Positions 43,001-52,089 are shown, counted from the first letter of the stretch. The stretch is DNA of 64,000 nt from Flavihumibacter sp. UBA7668 (GCF_002483205.1 NZ_DLHM01000003.1:372001-436000), one strand, 5' to 3'. The notes: a model not told the origin generated them from the letters alone. Made by a program: numbers and translations.

Positions 43001-45439
43001 ATTCAGGGGAAAATAATCGTAGCCATTATAACCAATACCGAGAAAAGCATTTTGGGTACTGATATCTGCCTGTGCAACCCTGCTCACCGGCCTGCCTGTT
43101 TCATCAAACACGGTTGTAAAGAAACGCGCCTGCAGGAGACCGATCATTTTATAAATCGATGGTACTGTATAGTCCACACTTGCCTTACCCTGATCATCCG
43201 TATTGCCTTCTTCAAATTTCTTATCAAAAAAACTCTGCTGATTGGTGAGGGCAAACTGATAGTTTCTGAATTTTTTGGATGAAAACAGGAGCTGCTTCAC
43301 CTGTATCTCTGTTTCATAGCGTCTGTTGGCAGCAGGCGGACCGAAGAAATTCTGAGCTTCAAGTGAGAGTGTTGTAGTCTCACCGGGTTTCAATTCTTTG
43401 GTATCCAGATTTGTCTGAACTTTTATACGATCGGGAACAAATTCTTCTACCTGAATGGGCAGGCTGGCCAGCAATACATCATTTCCACTGTATAATTCCA
43501 GCAGATAGGTTCCGGTAATGGCTGCCACGGGAAGATTTATATTGCCATCTGTACTACCTTCCTTATTAAGTGTTTTTCTGAAATTCTTCATTTCTTTTCC
43601 CGTAGGGAAAAGAATCTTACATTTTACTGGAAGATCTGCAACAGCTTTCCATTTATAATCACGTACAATGGCAGCAAAATGAATTTGTTCACCCGGCCGG
43701 TAAATCCCTCTTTCCGTGTAAACATAGGCATCCAGTCCGGTTGCATTGAGGCGCTTACCCCCCACATCGAATCGGGATGTATTTACCCGGGTATTTGCAA
43801 ACAGCAGATAATTGAAATCCGAGGCTGTTTTTGCTATAATCATGGCAGGCCGGAAGCCGTTTATATCTTTACGGGAAACGGCGATTTCTGCCACCCCTTC
43901 CGAATTGGTGGTACCCATACCAAGCACCTGATTATTGGCGCCATAAGCCACCAGATTAACACCGGTTAATGCGGTGGCTGATTTGATTGAGTTGGTAAAT
44001 ACAACCAACTTCTCCTTTCCCTCTTTTACAATCATTCCGATATCAGAAAGTGATATCAGCCGGCTGTCATTCACCCAGTAATCATCCATGGATCGCACTT
44101 TGATATGGTAGGCACCTTTTAGGTCAGGGATGCGATCCTCCAGGTTAAATTCAAGCAATTGGGAGCCCCCCATACGTGGCAACGAACGGGTATCAATTTC
44201 TTTTTCATAAATCACATCTCCCATAGTGAAATCTCCATCCCCTTCATAATAATATTCGTCATAGTTAGATGCACCACTGGCCTCTTTCGGATAATATCCA
44301 TATTTATTTGCCGCCAGCAGATTGGATTCGTAAATTTTGGATACCACCAGTTTGATACGGGGAACGTTTACAATCTTCAGTTCAATATGACGCGCTCCTT
44401 CGGCTGATAAATAACTGGCTTTACCATTTACAAATCGAACAGATGGTTCCAGTTCACCAAAAGCAACAGACTCTGTGACATCTTCTTTTAATTGTCCGCC
44501 TAATACCCCTTTTAATCCTTTTTTCAGTTTTACCTGATAGCTTTTTTCTGCATTGATTGTTTCGCTGGTAATCATGAACCCATCTTCCATCAGTTGCACC
44601 TGAAATGCGGTGGCAGGCTCCAGGCTGATAAAATTCTTTAATCCGGCTTCCACTACCTGCTGACTGGTTCTCACCAGAATTCTGCCGCTGGTTCCATCGT
44701 GTTCGGATTGAACGCCATTGATGGTTAAAACAAAGGGAGATGGAAGCAGGAGGTTTTGTTTTAGTTCTTCTTTCAATCCCTGTTGACCGCCCTCCGGAAC
44801 TATACCTTTGGCAACAGTAAGGGCGATGGAAAGATCTTTATCTTCCGGTTTAACGCCCTGCAAACGAAGCGAAATTTTGGAATCTTTTCCAATGGTCAAT
44901 AGGGTAAATGCAATGGGCTTGTCGCCCTCCTTCAGAATTAACTGCTCTTTCAGTTTTGCGGCATCCACTTTATAATTAAAATAAAGATCAACCTGTGGAT
45001 AGGGAGTAGTACCACCATCTTCCGGCAGCAGCCAGGATGTATTGGTTTGATCGAGATTCAGCAGTGGGGTAGTAAATTCCAGTGCCTCTGCTTTTTCTAT
45101 CTGGTTAAATTTTGAACCTTTCAGTACGGCAGATGTCAACCGGGCTTTGTATGTTGTAGCCGGCAACAAAGGACTGGCAGGCGAAAACACCAGCAGGTTG
45201 GATTGTTCCCAGCGAAACCGTCCGGGTATGGCAGGTTCAAATTGTACGAATTCGGTTGAGTCCCACTGGTTGAGCAGGGAATCTGCTACAATGGGATGAT
45301 TAAACCGGAATACCAGGTTTTGAAGCGGCAGCACTTCTTTCTCTGCATTGGTATATTCCAGCACCACCGCTTTTCGGTTACAGGCCAGCATGGAAATGAA
45401 TAAAAAAAGAAAGAGAAGGATTCGTTTTAGGAAAGGCAT
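40043..45439 (-). CDS. Bacterial alpha-2-macroglobulin lipoprotein with intact thioester
   Basis: The 1798-residue protein has a lipobox (FISMLACNRK). MG domains precede a bait-type region, followed by the thioester motif YPYGCTEQSISAAFPQL (Cys about 1341 and Gln about 1344). The alpha/alpha thioester domain (about 1320-1600) and a C-terminal beta domain complete it. Such proteins trap proteases that breach the outer membrane and act together with PBP1C, which is encoded divergently only 6 bp away. It matches the YfhM type in length. The acyl-CoA dehydrogenase-like gene follows with one-base overlap. Confidence 0.93.
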   Translation of the reverse strand: MPFLKRILLFLFLFISMLACNRKAVVLEYTNAEKEVLPLQNLVFRFNHPIVADSLLNQWDSTEFVQFEPAIPGRFRWEQSNLLVFSPASPLLPATTYKARLTSAVLKGSKFNQIEKAEALEFTTPLLNLDQTNTSWLLPEDGGTTPYPQVDLYFNYKVDAAKLKEQLILKEGDKPIAFTLLTIGKDSKISLRLQGVKPEDKDLSIALTVAKGIVPEGGQQGLKEELKQNLLLPSPFVLTINGVQSEHDGTSGRILVRTSQQVVEAGLKNFISLEPATAFQVQLMEDGFMITSETINAEKSYQVKLKKGLKGVLGGQLKEDVTESVAFGELEPSVRFVNGKASYLSAEGARHIELKIVNVPRIKLVVSKIYESNLLAANKYGYYPKEASGASNYDEYYYEGDGDFTMGDVIYEKEIDTRSLPRMGGSQLLEFNLEDRIPDLKGAYHIKVRSMDDYWVNDSRLISLSDIGMIVKEGKEKLVVFTNSIKSATALTGVNLVAYGANNQVLGMGTTNSEGVAEIAVSRKDINGFRPAMIIAKTASDFNYLLFANTRVNTSRFDVGGKRLNATGLDAYVYTERGIYRPGEQIHFAAIVRDYKWKAVADLPVKCKILFPTGKEMKNFRKTLNKEGSTDGNINLPVAAITGTYLLELYSGNDVLLASLPIQVEEFVPDRIKVQTNLDTKELKPGETTTLSLEAQNFFGPPAANRRYETEIQVKQLLFSSKKFRNYQFALTNQQSFFDKKFEEGNTDDQGKASVDYTVPSIYKMIGLLQARFFTTVFDETGRPVSRVAQADISTQNAFLGIGYNGYDYFPLNQAVKFPLIALSNTEQVLNGQSAKLEVIKQEYRTVLSRSGEYFRYESQKEEKIVASSTVTISGENSSYSFVPRSPGNYEIRLSLPGSTTYVSRSFYSYGYWGGDYSSFEVDTDGNIDIETDKATYNPGDQVKILFKTPFSGRLLVTMEQDKVITYQYLIVDKRTATVSLPITEEHLPNVFITATLIKPHELTDIPLTVAHGFKGITVSDKRRSMPVEIFAEASSRSKKMQTVRVNAAPGAMVTLAAVDNGVLQVTDFKTPDPYGHFYADRALSVNAFDLYPLLFPELKATRSSTGGDGDLRMDQRVNPMPNKRVKILSYWSGLVTANGSGEASFSVEIPAFSGEVRLMAVAHKGDRFGSAEKTMKVADPLVLSTALPRFMSPGDSIEIPVTLSNTTAQSISGKAKIKAGGPVDLGGQSEQSVTIPANSEQRLVFKAMAKQAIGEAQVKIEVAAGSATYSEEIDITVRPASTLQKRTGAGVVAANGTASINLGNPDFIPASVRCKLVVSRSPVLELGTVLEKLVNYPYGCTEQSISAAFPQLYFGEMTELLKKGDASKKTAAANVLEAIRKIKMRQLYNGALSLWDNDKTEHWWTSIYGAHFLLEAKKAGFEVDRSLLETLLSYINQRLGARVTVNYYYNTNQQKKIAPKEMAYSLYVLALAGKANISSMNYYKSKPELLSLDSKYLLAAAYALAGDKNRFTELLPGSFSGEEAIAETGGSFYSVLRDEAIALNVLVDVNPMHPQVPVMAKSLVQRFKQRNWYSTQEASFGFLALGKLAAKQKASNSTAAILANGKSIGTMNGNTSTLNAAALGTGTVQIKATGGPVYYWWEAEGISATGFYKEEDQYLKIRRAFYDRNGRLLTGKTFKQNDLIIVQLALDKTYSGTIENVVLTDLLPAGFEIENPRTKDIPGMDWIKDASAPTSLDVRDDRIHLFVDANRARQVYYYAVRAVSPGVFQQGPASADAMYNSEYHSYHGAGKITITNR

Positions 45440-45445
45440 AAATGG

Positions 45446-47830
45446 TTGGAATTGTCCTCAAATGTATCTGTTAGTTTAACGAAATCAAAATATAGGAAAC
45501 CTGTAAGTTTGTTAAACCAATCCAAGTACTTGAAGCGTCTGAAACGATTAAAAAAAACAATCCTGACAATCCTGGTTTTAGCAGTACTGACCGTTTTGCT
45601 GCATTTGCTATTTCCCCTGCCGGCGGAACCAGAATGGTCAACCATCATTAAAGACAATAAAGGTTCGGTTGTTCATGCCTATTTAACATCGGATCAAAAA
45701 TGGCGGATGAAAACAGAGCTCGAAGAAATTTCTCCGCTGCTGCAAAAAGCCATTATTGAAAAGGAAGACCGCTATTTTTTTTATCATCCCGGTATCAATC
45801 CATTGGCGGTTGCCAGAGCTGCCTGGAATAATCTGCTGCATTTAAAACGAACTTCCGGCGCATCTACCATAACGATGCAGGTAGCACGTGCCATGGAACC
45901 TGGCAGCAGGAGCTGGTTAAAAAAAATCGGCGAAGCATTCCGGGCTTTGCAATTGGAATGGACCTACAGCAAAAAAGAAATCCTTCAGCTTTACCTGAAT
46001 CTGGTGCCCTATGGAGGGAATATTGAAGGCGTAAAGTCTGCTTCGGTATTGTATTTTCAAAAGAATCCGGATCACCTGTCACTTGCCGAAATATTGGCCT
46101 TGTCGGTCATCCCAAACCGGCCGAATTCATTGGTAATGGGCAAACATAATGATCGGATTATAATGGAGAGAAATAAATGGCTGCAACGATTTCGTTCATC
46201 CGGAATTTTCAGCGAAATCTCCATTCGGGATGCGTTGGATGAGCCTTTGACTGCCTTCCGGCATCCGGCCCCCCAACTCATCCCCCATCTCTCCTATAAA
46301 TTGAAAAAAAGCGGGCGGCCCTCCTATCAGACCTATATCGATCTGAACACGCAATTAAAAGCAGAAAAACTGGTGGCTGATTATATTCGGCCATTACGCT
46401 ACCAGCAGATCCGAAATGCAGCAGTTATAGTACTTGATAACAAAACAGCGCAGGTGATCAGTTATATCGGATCTGCAGATTTTAATGATGTTTCGGATGG
46501 CGGACAGGTAAACGGTGCGGCAGCCATCCGGCAACCGGGCAGCACTTTAAAACCGCTGGTATATGGACTGGCCATTGATGCAGGGCAATTAACTCCTAAA
46601 ACCATATTGAGCGATGTAGCAACCAACTATGAAGGATATGCACCGGAGAATTTCGACCGGCAGTTCAATGGAGCCGTAAGTATGGAATATGCACTTGATC
46701 ATTCACTGAATATTCCGGCAGTACGAACTTTAGCCAAACTAGGTAAAGATGTGTTGATTGATAAACTTTCCGGTATTGGTTTTGAACAGATAAAAATAGA
46801 CCGGAACAAACTGGGATTATCGATGGTATTGGGTGGTTGCGGAACCGGTCTGGAAGAACTGACCGGATTATTCAGCAGTTTTGCCCGCCAGGGTGAATAT
46901 CGCCCCCTGATCTATAACAGGGAAGACAGCAGTGCGGTATCGAAAAAGCTGGTTTCTTCCGCGGCCGCCTTTATGTTGAATCAGGTATTATCAAAAGTGA
47001 ACCGGCCTGATTTTCCTTTAAGCTGGCAAAGCACGGAGAAGATGCCCAGGATAGCCTGGAAAACCGGCACTTCGTATGGCCGAAGAGATGCCTGGAGTAT
47101 CGGCTATAATCAACGTTACACCATTGGGGTTTGGGTGGGGAATTTTTCAGGAGAAGGGGCCACATCCCTGAGTGGAGCTGAAACTGCAACTCCCCTGCTG
47201 TTTCGCTTATTCAATTCAATCGATTATGATACAGAACAGGACTGGTTTACACAACCATCTGAATGCGATATCCGGAAAGTCTGTGCCACAAGCGGACTTC
47301 CACCTGGGGAATATTGTGAATCACTGATTACTGATTATTTTATTCCACTCGTATCAGGCGGACAACCCTGTGAACACAGCAGGGAGGTCTTTCTGAGTGC
47401 AGATGGAAATCATTCTTATTGTATGCAATGCCTGCCTGCATCGGGCTATAAAAAAGAACGGTTCCCACTACTAGATCCATCACTATTGCGTTGGATGGAG
47501 GAACGGAAAATCAGCTATAAAAAAGTTCCCGCACATAACCCTGACTGTGAACAAATTTTCAGGGAAGGTGCACCGGCCATTCTTTTTCCCCGGAATGGAA
47601 CCGACTATCTGATGGAAAAAACAAATCCAGAGCCATTACTCCTTCAGTGCCAGGCTGCTTCGGATGTGCTGCGGGTACATTGGTATATTAATGACCGCTA
47701 TTATAAATCGGCCGCTGCAAAAGAGCGGGTATTTTTTCAACCCGAACCGGGTCCGGTTAAGATTTCCTGCACTGATGATAAAGGCAGGAACAGAGATATC
47801 CGGATCCAGGTGCAGTATTTCGGCCAGTAA
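45446..47830 (+). CDS. pbpC: Penicillin-binding protein 1C
   Basis: Up to 794 residues. There is no in-frame ATG before the membrane helix (about 38-56). The longest start is TTG at 45446, only 6 bp from the divergent A2M start; TTG codons at 45509 or 45530 are more likely because TAAGTTTG (45504-45511) could be the -7 box. GT51 has EKEDRYFFYHPGINPLAVAR and GASTITMQVARAM. The transpeptidase has GSTLKPLVYG (SxxK), SLN and WKTGTSYGRRDAWS. The C-terminal PBP1C domain (about 700-790) is present. Pairing with A2M is the classic yfhM-pbpC arrangement. Confidence 0.9.
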   Translation: MELSSNVSVSLTKSKYRKPVSLLNQSKYLKRLKRLKKTILTILVLAVLTVLLHLLFPLPAEPEWSTIIKDNKGSVVHAYLTSDQKWRMKTELEEISPLLQKAIIEKEDRYFFYHPGINPLAVARAAWNNLLHLKRTSGASTITMQVARAMEPGSRSWLKKIGEAFRALQLEWTYSKKEILQLYLNLVPYGGNIEGVKSASVLYFQKNPDHLSLAEILALSVIPNRPNSLVMGKHNDRIIMERNKWLQRFRSSGIFSEISIRDALDEPLTAFRHPAPQLIPHLSYKLKKSGRPSYQTYIDLNTQLKAEKLVADYIRPLRYQQIRNAAVIVLDNKTAQVISYIGSADFNDVSDGGQVNGAAAIRQPGSTLKPLVYGLAIDAGQLTPKTILSDVATNYEGYAPENFDRQFNGAVSMEYALDHSLNIPAVRTLAKLGKDVLIDKLSGIGFEQIKIDRNKLGLSMVLGGCGTGLEELTGLFSSFARQGEYRPLIYNREDSSAVSKKLVSSAAAFMLNQVLSKVNRPDFPLSWQSTEKMPRIAWKTGTSYGRRDAWSIGYNQRYTIGVWVGNFSGEGATSLSGAETATPLLFRLFNSIDYDTEQDWFTQPSECDIRKVCATSGLPPGEYCESLITDYFIPLVSGGQPCEHSREVFLSADGNHSYCMQCLPASGYKKERFPLLDPSLLRWMEERKISYKKVPAHNPDCEQIFREGAPAILFPRNGTDYLMEKTNPEPLLLQCQAASDVLRVHWYINDRYYKSAAAKERVFFQPEPGPVKISCTDDKGRNRDIRIQVQYFGQ

Positions 47831-47851
47831 ATTTACCCGACGGGTGAATTT
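47829..47851. terminator. Hairpin between convergent pbpC and an outer-membrane gene
   Basis: AAATTTACCC pairs with GGGTGAATTT (10 bp with one G-U) around a 3-nt loop. It overlaps the pbpC stop. There is no long U-tract. Confidence 0.4.
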
Positions 47852-47858
47852 GAATTAT

Positions 47859-48482
47859 CTAGAAACGTCCAAATTTGAATGTAACATTTGCTGAAAGTCC
47901 ACTCAGGTCATCATCACTTAAGCCCTTGCTATTGGAACCGAAAGCACGGCGGTAGGAAATACCCGGACTAAAACGCATCCAATTGGTAAGATTGAGTTCC
48001 GCCTGGGCACCGGGTTCCATTACAAAAAAGAAGTTCGGATTGCGGCTGTCATACTCCTCCCAATCGTCGTAATCTCTTCGATCATACTGCAACATAAATC
48101 CGGCACCGGTAATAAGGTTCACTGCAAAATGTATCTTCCTGGTAGAGGCCACTACATATTCTGTCATTAATCCGAATTGGCCATATTGGTAGGTCATTTT
48201 TTCGCCATCCCATATTTTATTCTCCTCCGGAACATTCATCCGGTTGGTTGTAGCAGAAGCGGCCACCCCAATCAGGAAAGAACGATTTACATACCAGCCA
48301 CCATAAACTTCATTAATATTGGCGAATTCACCATTGATACGCGTGAACTTATTGGAAATTGCTCCATAACCGCCGGATTTGCGGATGCCATTTGACTTAA
48401 AAAGGGTTTCATTCTTTTGCGCACTGAGTTCCAGGCTAGCCAGGAAAAGCAGCATGGCTGCCAGAATTGATTTGATTGTCAT
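47859..48482 (-). CDS. Outer-membrane beta-barrel-like hypothetical protein
   Basis: The 207-residue protein has a signal peptide (about 1-21, ASLELSAQ). Alternating hydrophobic strands and many aromatic residues (NEVYGGWYVNRSFLIGVAAS, WMRFSPGISYRRAFG) follow, with a terminal aromatic residue in FKFGRF typical of outer-membrane barrels. It lies 65 bp downstream of uxaC on the same strand and may be part of the hexuronate operon. Function unknown. Confidence 0.68.
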   Translation of the reverse strand: MTIKSILAAMLLFLASLELSAQKNETLFKSNGIRKSGGYGAISNKFTRINGEFANINEVYGGWYVNRSFLIGVAASATTNRMNVPEENKIWDGEKMTYQYGQFGLMTEYVVASTRKIHFAVNLITGAGFMLQYDRRDYDDWEEYDSRNPNFFFVMEPGAQAELNLTNWMRFSPGISYRRAFGSNSKGLSDDDLSGLSANVTFKFGRF

Positions 48483-48547
48483 GATTCAACGTATTTGCTA
48501 ATCCGACAATCATCCATTCACTTACCCCTATCCTGCAAGAAAAAAAA

Positions 48548-49969
48548 TCAGGGAAGGTCAAAATAATTTCGGGCATTGGTATAGCAGATATCAGAAACAA
48601 TAGTCCCCATCCATGCATAATCCATTGGCAAGAGGCCTTTTTCCATATCTGTTCCAATCAGATTACAAAGTATGCGGCGGAAATAATCATGTCTGGAATA
48701 GGAAAGAAAACTTCTGCTATCAGTCGTCATCCCGATAAAAGAACTAAGAATTCCGATACTGGACAAGGCGTTCAATTGTTTTTCCATGCCATCCATCTGA
48801 TCAAGAAACCACCAGCCGGAACCGAATTGAATTTTACCCACTATACTACCATCGTTAAAATTGCCTGTCATACTGGCGAATACTTCGTTTAATGCGGGAT
48901 TCAGGTTGTACAAAATTGTTTTGGCCAGTTCATCGGTCTGATCCAGTGCATCCAGAAAGCGGGCAAGACGAATTCCCTGCTGGTCATCCCCAATGGAATC
49001 CACGCCACTATCAGCGCCTAGTCTGGTTAGCAGACGTGTATTCAGGTTCCTGATTGCACCCAGGTGAAATTGTTGCACCCATCCGAATTGCTTGTATTTC
49101 CGGCAGATATGCAATAGAATGAAACCGGCCAGTGAATCCGGCGATTGCACCTGGTAATTTTTTGTACTTACCAGCAGACGAAATTCCTGCTCCACCTGTT
49201 TTTTATCACGCAACTGCATCAAATCAGGCAACTGAACCAGACCAAGATCTGCCACCCGGCATCCATGATTATGGAAGTATTGAATACGTTCATCCAATGC
49301 CTCCAGTAAATCATCAAGCTGGTTGATGGATCGTCCGGTTACTGCTTCCAGTCTGCCTAAATATGCCAGCCATGACGCTTGATTGTTTACATTCAGCACG
49401 GGATCGGGCCGGAAACTCGGCAACATTTGAAAGCCGGCATTCTGCTGTACAAATAATTTATGATAAGCAAGATCATCACAGGGATCATCGGTTGTGCCTA
49501 CCAGCTCTACCTTACGGTTGCGAATAAGCGCTTGTGTGCTGAAATCGGGTGTTTGTAGAAGTTGATTACAGGTATCATAAATACCGGCACCGGTAGATGC
49601 ATTCAGCAATTGTTTTATTCCAAATGGATTGGCCATTTCCATAACCGTCCAGTGAAAAAGCGGATTACGGATGGTACGCGGAACAAGTTTAGCCCAGGCC
49701 ATAAATTTATCCTGATCAGATGCTGTACCCGTTATAAATTCTTCAGATACACCCAGGGCCCGCATAGCCCGCCATTTATAATGATCTCCTTTTAACCAGA
49801 TCTGAGTCAGGTTTTCAAACTGCTTATTGGCTGCAATTTCATCGGGTGATAAATGACAATGATAATCGATAATTGGCTGATCTTTTGCAAAATCAACATA
49901 CAATCGTCTCGCTGCTTCATTCTGTAAAATAAACGACTCATCCGGCCATTGCTGCAATTGCTTCTCCAT
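48548..49969 (-). CDS. uxaC: Glucuronate (uronate) isomerase
   Basis: The 473-residue enzyme interconverts D-glucuronate and D-fructuronate (or galacturonate and tagaturonate). Motifs include IIDYHCHLSPDEIAANKQF near the N-terminus (metal-binding HxH), TTDDPCDDLAYHK and MTTDSRSFLSYSRHDYFRR. Full family length. It lies 3 bp after uxuA in an operon for hexuronate degradation. Confidence 0.96.
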   Translation of the reverse strand: MEKQLQQWPDESFILQNEAARRLYVDFAKDQPIIDYHCHLSPDEIAANKQFENLTQIWLKGDHYKWRAMRALGVSEEFITGTASDQDKFMAWAKLVPRTIRNPLFHWTVMEMANPFGIKQLLNASTGAGIYDTCNQLLQTPDFSTQALIRNRKVELVGTTDDPCDDLAYHKLFVQQNAGFQMLPSFRPDPVLNVNNQASWLAYLGRLEAVTGRSINQLDDLLEALDERIQYFHNHGCRVADLGLVQLPDLMQLRDKKQVEQEFRLLVSTKNYQVQSPDSLAGFILLHICRKYKQFGWVQQFHLGAIRNLNTRLLTRLGADSGVDSIGDDQQGIRLARFLDALDQTDELAKTILYNLNPALNEVFASMTGNFNDGSIVGKIQFGSGWWFLDQMDGMEKQLNALSSIGILSSFIGMTTDSRSFLSYSRHDYFRRILCNLIGTDMEKGLLPMDYAWMGTIVSDICYTNARNYFDLP

Positions 49970-49972
49970 GAA

Positions 49973-51169
49973 TTATATTTCTTTATTCATTGATTGAATT
50001 CCTAATTCCAGTCCGCGTAACTCGGCCAATCCCCTTAATCTGCCGATTGCCGAATAACCCGGATTTGTTTTTTTAGTAAGATCATCCAGCATCTGGTGAC
50101 CATGATCGGGCCGCATGGGTATACGGCGTGTTTCCCTTTGCTGAAGTTGAACGATTTCCTTCATGATTGCCGGCATATCTGCATTTCCTTCGAGATGATT
50201 GTCCTCGTAAAAATCACCCCATTCATTTCGACGGGTATTTCTGAGATGGAAAAAACCAATTCTGCTGCCAAACTGCTTAACCATGGCTGGCAAGTCATTG
50301 TCTGCGCGCACACCGAAAGATCCGGTACAGAAACAAAGTCCGTTTGCACGGGAAGGCACAACCGAAAACAGATGCTCGAGATCACTGGCCGTACTTACTA
50401 CCCGGGGCAATCCAAATATGGGAAAGGGAGGATCATCGGGATGTATGACCAGTTGAACGCCGGCTTCCTCTGCAATGGGACAAACCGCCTCCAGAAACAG
50501 CACCAGGTTTTGTTGCAAATCAGCCCGGATCAGGTTTTTATAAGGTTCCATTGCCTGCCGAAACTGATCAACAGAAAAAGAGGCTTCACTACCCGGCAAT
50601 CCGGCAATTATAGTCCGTTCCAGTTTATGTTTTGCGGCATCGTCCATGCTGGCAAACAGGGCTTTTCCACGTTCAATATCAGCTGTTGAATAATCCGATG
50701 CTGCGCCTTCTCTTTTCAATATAAAAAGATCGAAGGCTATAATACCGGCCTGTTCAAAACGCAGTGCCTTGCTTCCATCTGCCACAACATATTCAAGATC
50801 GGTTCGGGTCCAATCAATCACCGGCATAAAATTATAAGTAACTGTTTTGATGCCGGCGGCTCCCAGGTTTATTAAAGATTCCCGGTAGTTTCGGATATGC
50901 AATTCAAACTGTCCTGTGCGGGTTTTGATTTCTTCATGAACCGGAACACTTTCCACCACATCCCAATTCAATCCGGCTGCTTCAATCAATTTCAATCGCT
51001 TTTCTATTTCTTCTTTCGTCCACACTTCACCGTTAGGAATATGATGAAGAGCAGTTACAACACCGGTACAGCCTGCCTGTCGAAGGTCTGCCAGTGAAAC
51101 CGGATCTTTTTCTCCAAACCAGCGCATGGTTGGAATTAAACTATTGGGACTAAAGTAAGGTGCCTTCAT
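49973..51169 (-). CDS. uxuA: Mannonate dehydratase
   Basis: The 398-residue TIM-barrel enzyme converts D-mannonate to 2-keto-3-deoxygluconate. Visible are MRWFGEKDPVSLADLRQAGC, GVVTALHHIPNGEVW, LVIHPDDPPFPIFGLPRVVS, NGLCFCTGSFGVR and MRPDHGHQM near the C-terminus with metal-binding His/Asp. It lies 8 bp downstream of the SDR gene and 3 bp upstream of uxaC. Confidence 0.96.
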   Translation of the reverse strand: MKAPYFSPNSLIPTMRWFGEKDPVSLADLRQAGCTGVVTALHHIPNGEVWTKEEIEKRLKLIEAAGLNWDVVESVPVHEEIKTRTGQFELHIRNYRESLINLGAAGIKTVTYNFMPVIDWTRTDLEYVVADGSKALRFEQAGIIAFDLFILKREGAASDYSTADIERGKALFASMDDAAKHKLERTIIAGLPGSEASFSVDQFRQAMEPYKNLIRADLQQNLVLFLEAVCPIAEEAGVQLVIHPDDPPFPIFGLPRVVSTASDLEHLFSVVPSRANGLCFCTGSFGVRADNDLPAMVKQFGSRIGFFHLRNTRRNEWGDFYEDNHLEGNADMPAIMKEIVQLQQRETRRIPMRPDHGHQMLDDLTKKTNPGYSAIGRLRGLAELRGLELGIQSMNKEI

Positions 51170-51177
51170 ATCAATAT

Positions 51178-51999
51178 TTAAACGCCACTGTAAATTGAGA
51201 ATCCACCATCAATTACCACTTGTGAACCGGTTACAAAACGGGAAGCATCACTCAATAACCATATTAATGCACCGGTTAATTCTTCCGGCTTTCCAAAGCG
51301 CTTGAAAGGGGTGTTATTGATGATGGATTGTCCGCGTGCTGAAAGCGTACCGTCCGGGTGCCAAACCAGTTTACGATTTTGTTCTGTAAGAAAAAAGCCG
51401 GGCGTGAGTGCATTCATCCGGATACGGTCACCATACCGATTCGCCAACTCAACCGCAAACCATTCATTATAACAATCAACTGCCGCTTTTCCGAGGTTAT
51501 ATCCCAATACTTTGGTTACAGCCTGTTTGGAATTCATGGAAGAAATATTGACAATGCTGGCTGTTGGATTTTCTGCCAGGGTGGCTCCAAATACCTGTGT
51601 TGGGATAATGGTTCCCCAAAGATTGATATCCATCACTGTCTTCATCCCTTCCAGATTCATTTTGAAAAGATCTTCTTCGTTCTGTAAAACGCCAATCGGC
51701 ATATTTCCGCCGGCACCGTTTACAAGTCCGTCTACCTTGCCAAATTCTTTCAGGATGAGGTTCTTTGCATTAACCAGTTCATCTTCTTTCATTACATCAG
51801 CAACCAGGGCGATGGCTTTACCGCCTGCAGTCCTTATTTTTTGGGCTCTTTCTTCCGCAATTGCGGCATTCCGGCCCAATATGCCAACAGCTGCCCCGGC
51901 ATCTGCGATGGCTTCAACAAAAGCACCACCCAATACACCGGTACCGCCGGTTACTACTACTACTTTATCCTGAAGTGAGAAATCATTTAAAACCCCCAT
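51178..51999 (-). CDS. SDR-family D-mannonate oxidoreductase candidate
   Basis: I chose the ATG at 51999 (MGVLNDFSL, 273 residues). The open frame continues upstream, but those 23 residues are translated repeat and hairpin sequence. Motifs are VVTGGTGVLGGAFVEAI (cofactor), NGAGG, SSMNSK and YNLGKAAVD (catalytic Tyr and Lys), then PGFFLTEQNR. Between DUF1080 and uxuA it is very likely the fructuronate reductase (UxuB role) of SDR type, replacing the classical long-chain UxuB. Substrate from context. Confidence 0.88.
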   Translation of the reverse strand: MGVLNDFSLQDKVVVVTGGTGVLGGAFVEAIADAGAAVGILGRNAAIAEERAQKIRTAGGKAIALVADVMKEDELVNAKNLILKEFGKVDGLVNGAGGNMPIGVLQNEEDLFKMNLEGMKTVMDINLWGTIIPTQVFGATLAENPTASIVNISSMNSKQAVTKVLGYNLGKAAVDCYNEWFAVELANRYGDRIRMNALTPGFFLTEQNRKLVWHPDGTLSARGQSIINNTPFKRFGKPEELTGALIWLLSDASRFVTGSQVVIDGGFSIYSGV

Positions 52000-52025
52000 A
52001 GAAGTTTGAATTTTGAAGTTGGAAA

Positions 52026-52089
52026 TTTGAAGTAGGAAGTTGGAAGTTGGAAGTTCTCTCACTTCCAACTTCCTACTTCCTACTTCAAA
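52026..52089. repeat. Giant hairpin of inverted heptamer repeats
   Basis: A 29-bp stem with one mismatch (52026-52054 with 52061-52089) encloses the 6-nt loop TCTCTC. The left arm is built of GGAAGTT-type heptamers and the right arm of ACTTCCT-type heptamers. It lies between the SDR start and the DUF1080 gene, whose TAG stop (52080-52082) is in the right arm. It might cut expression between upstream and downstream halves of the operon. Confidence 0.92.

Noticed and set aside
52000..52068. 23-residue N-terminal extension of the SDR open frame
   Set aside because: It is translated heptamer and hairpin sequence; the ATG at 51999 starts just before the conserved cofactor-binding motif.
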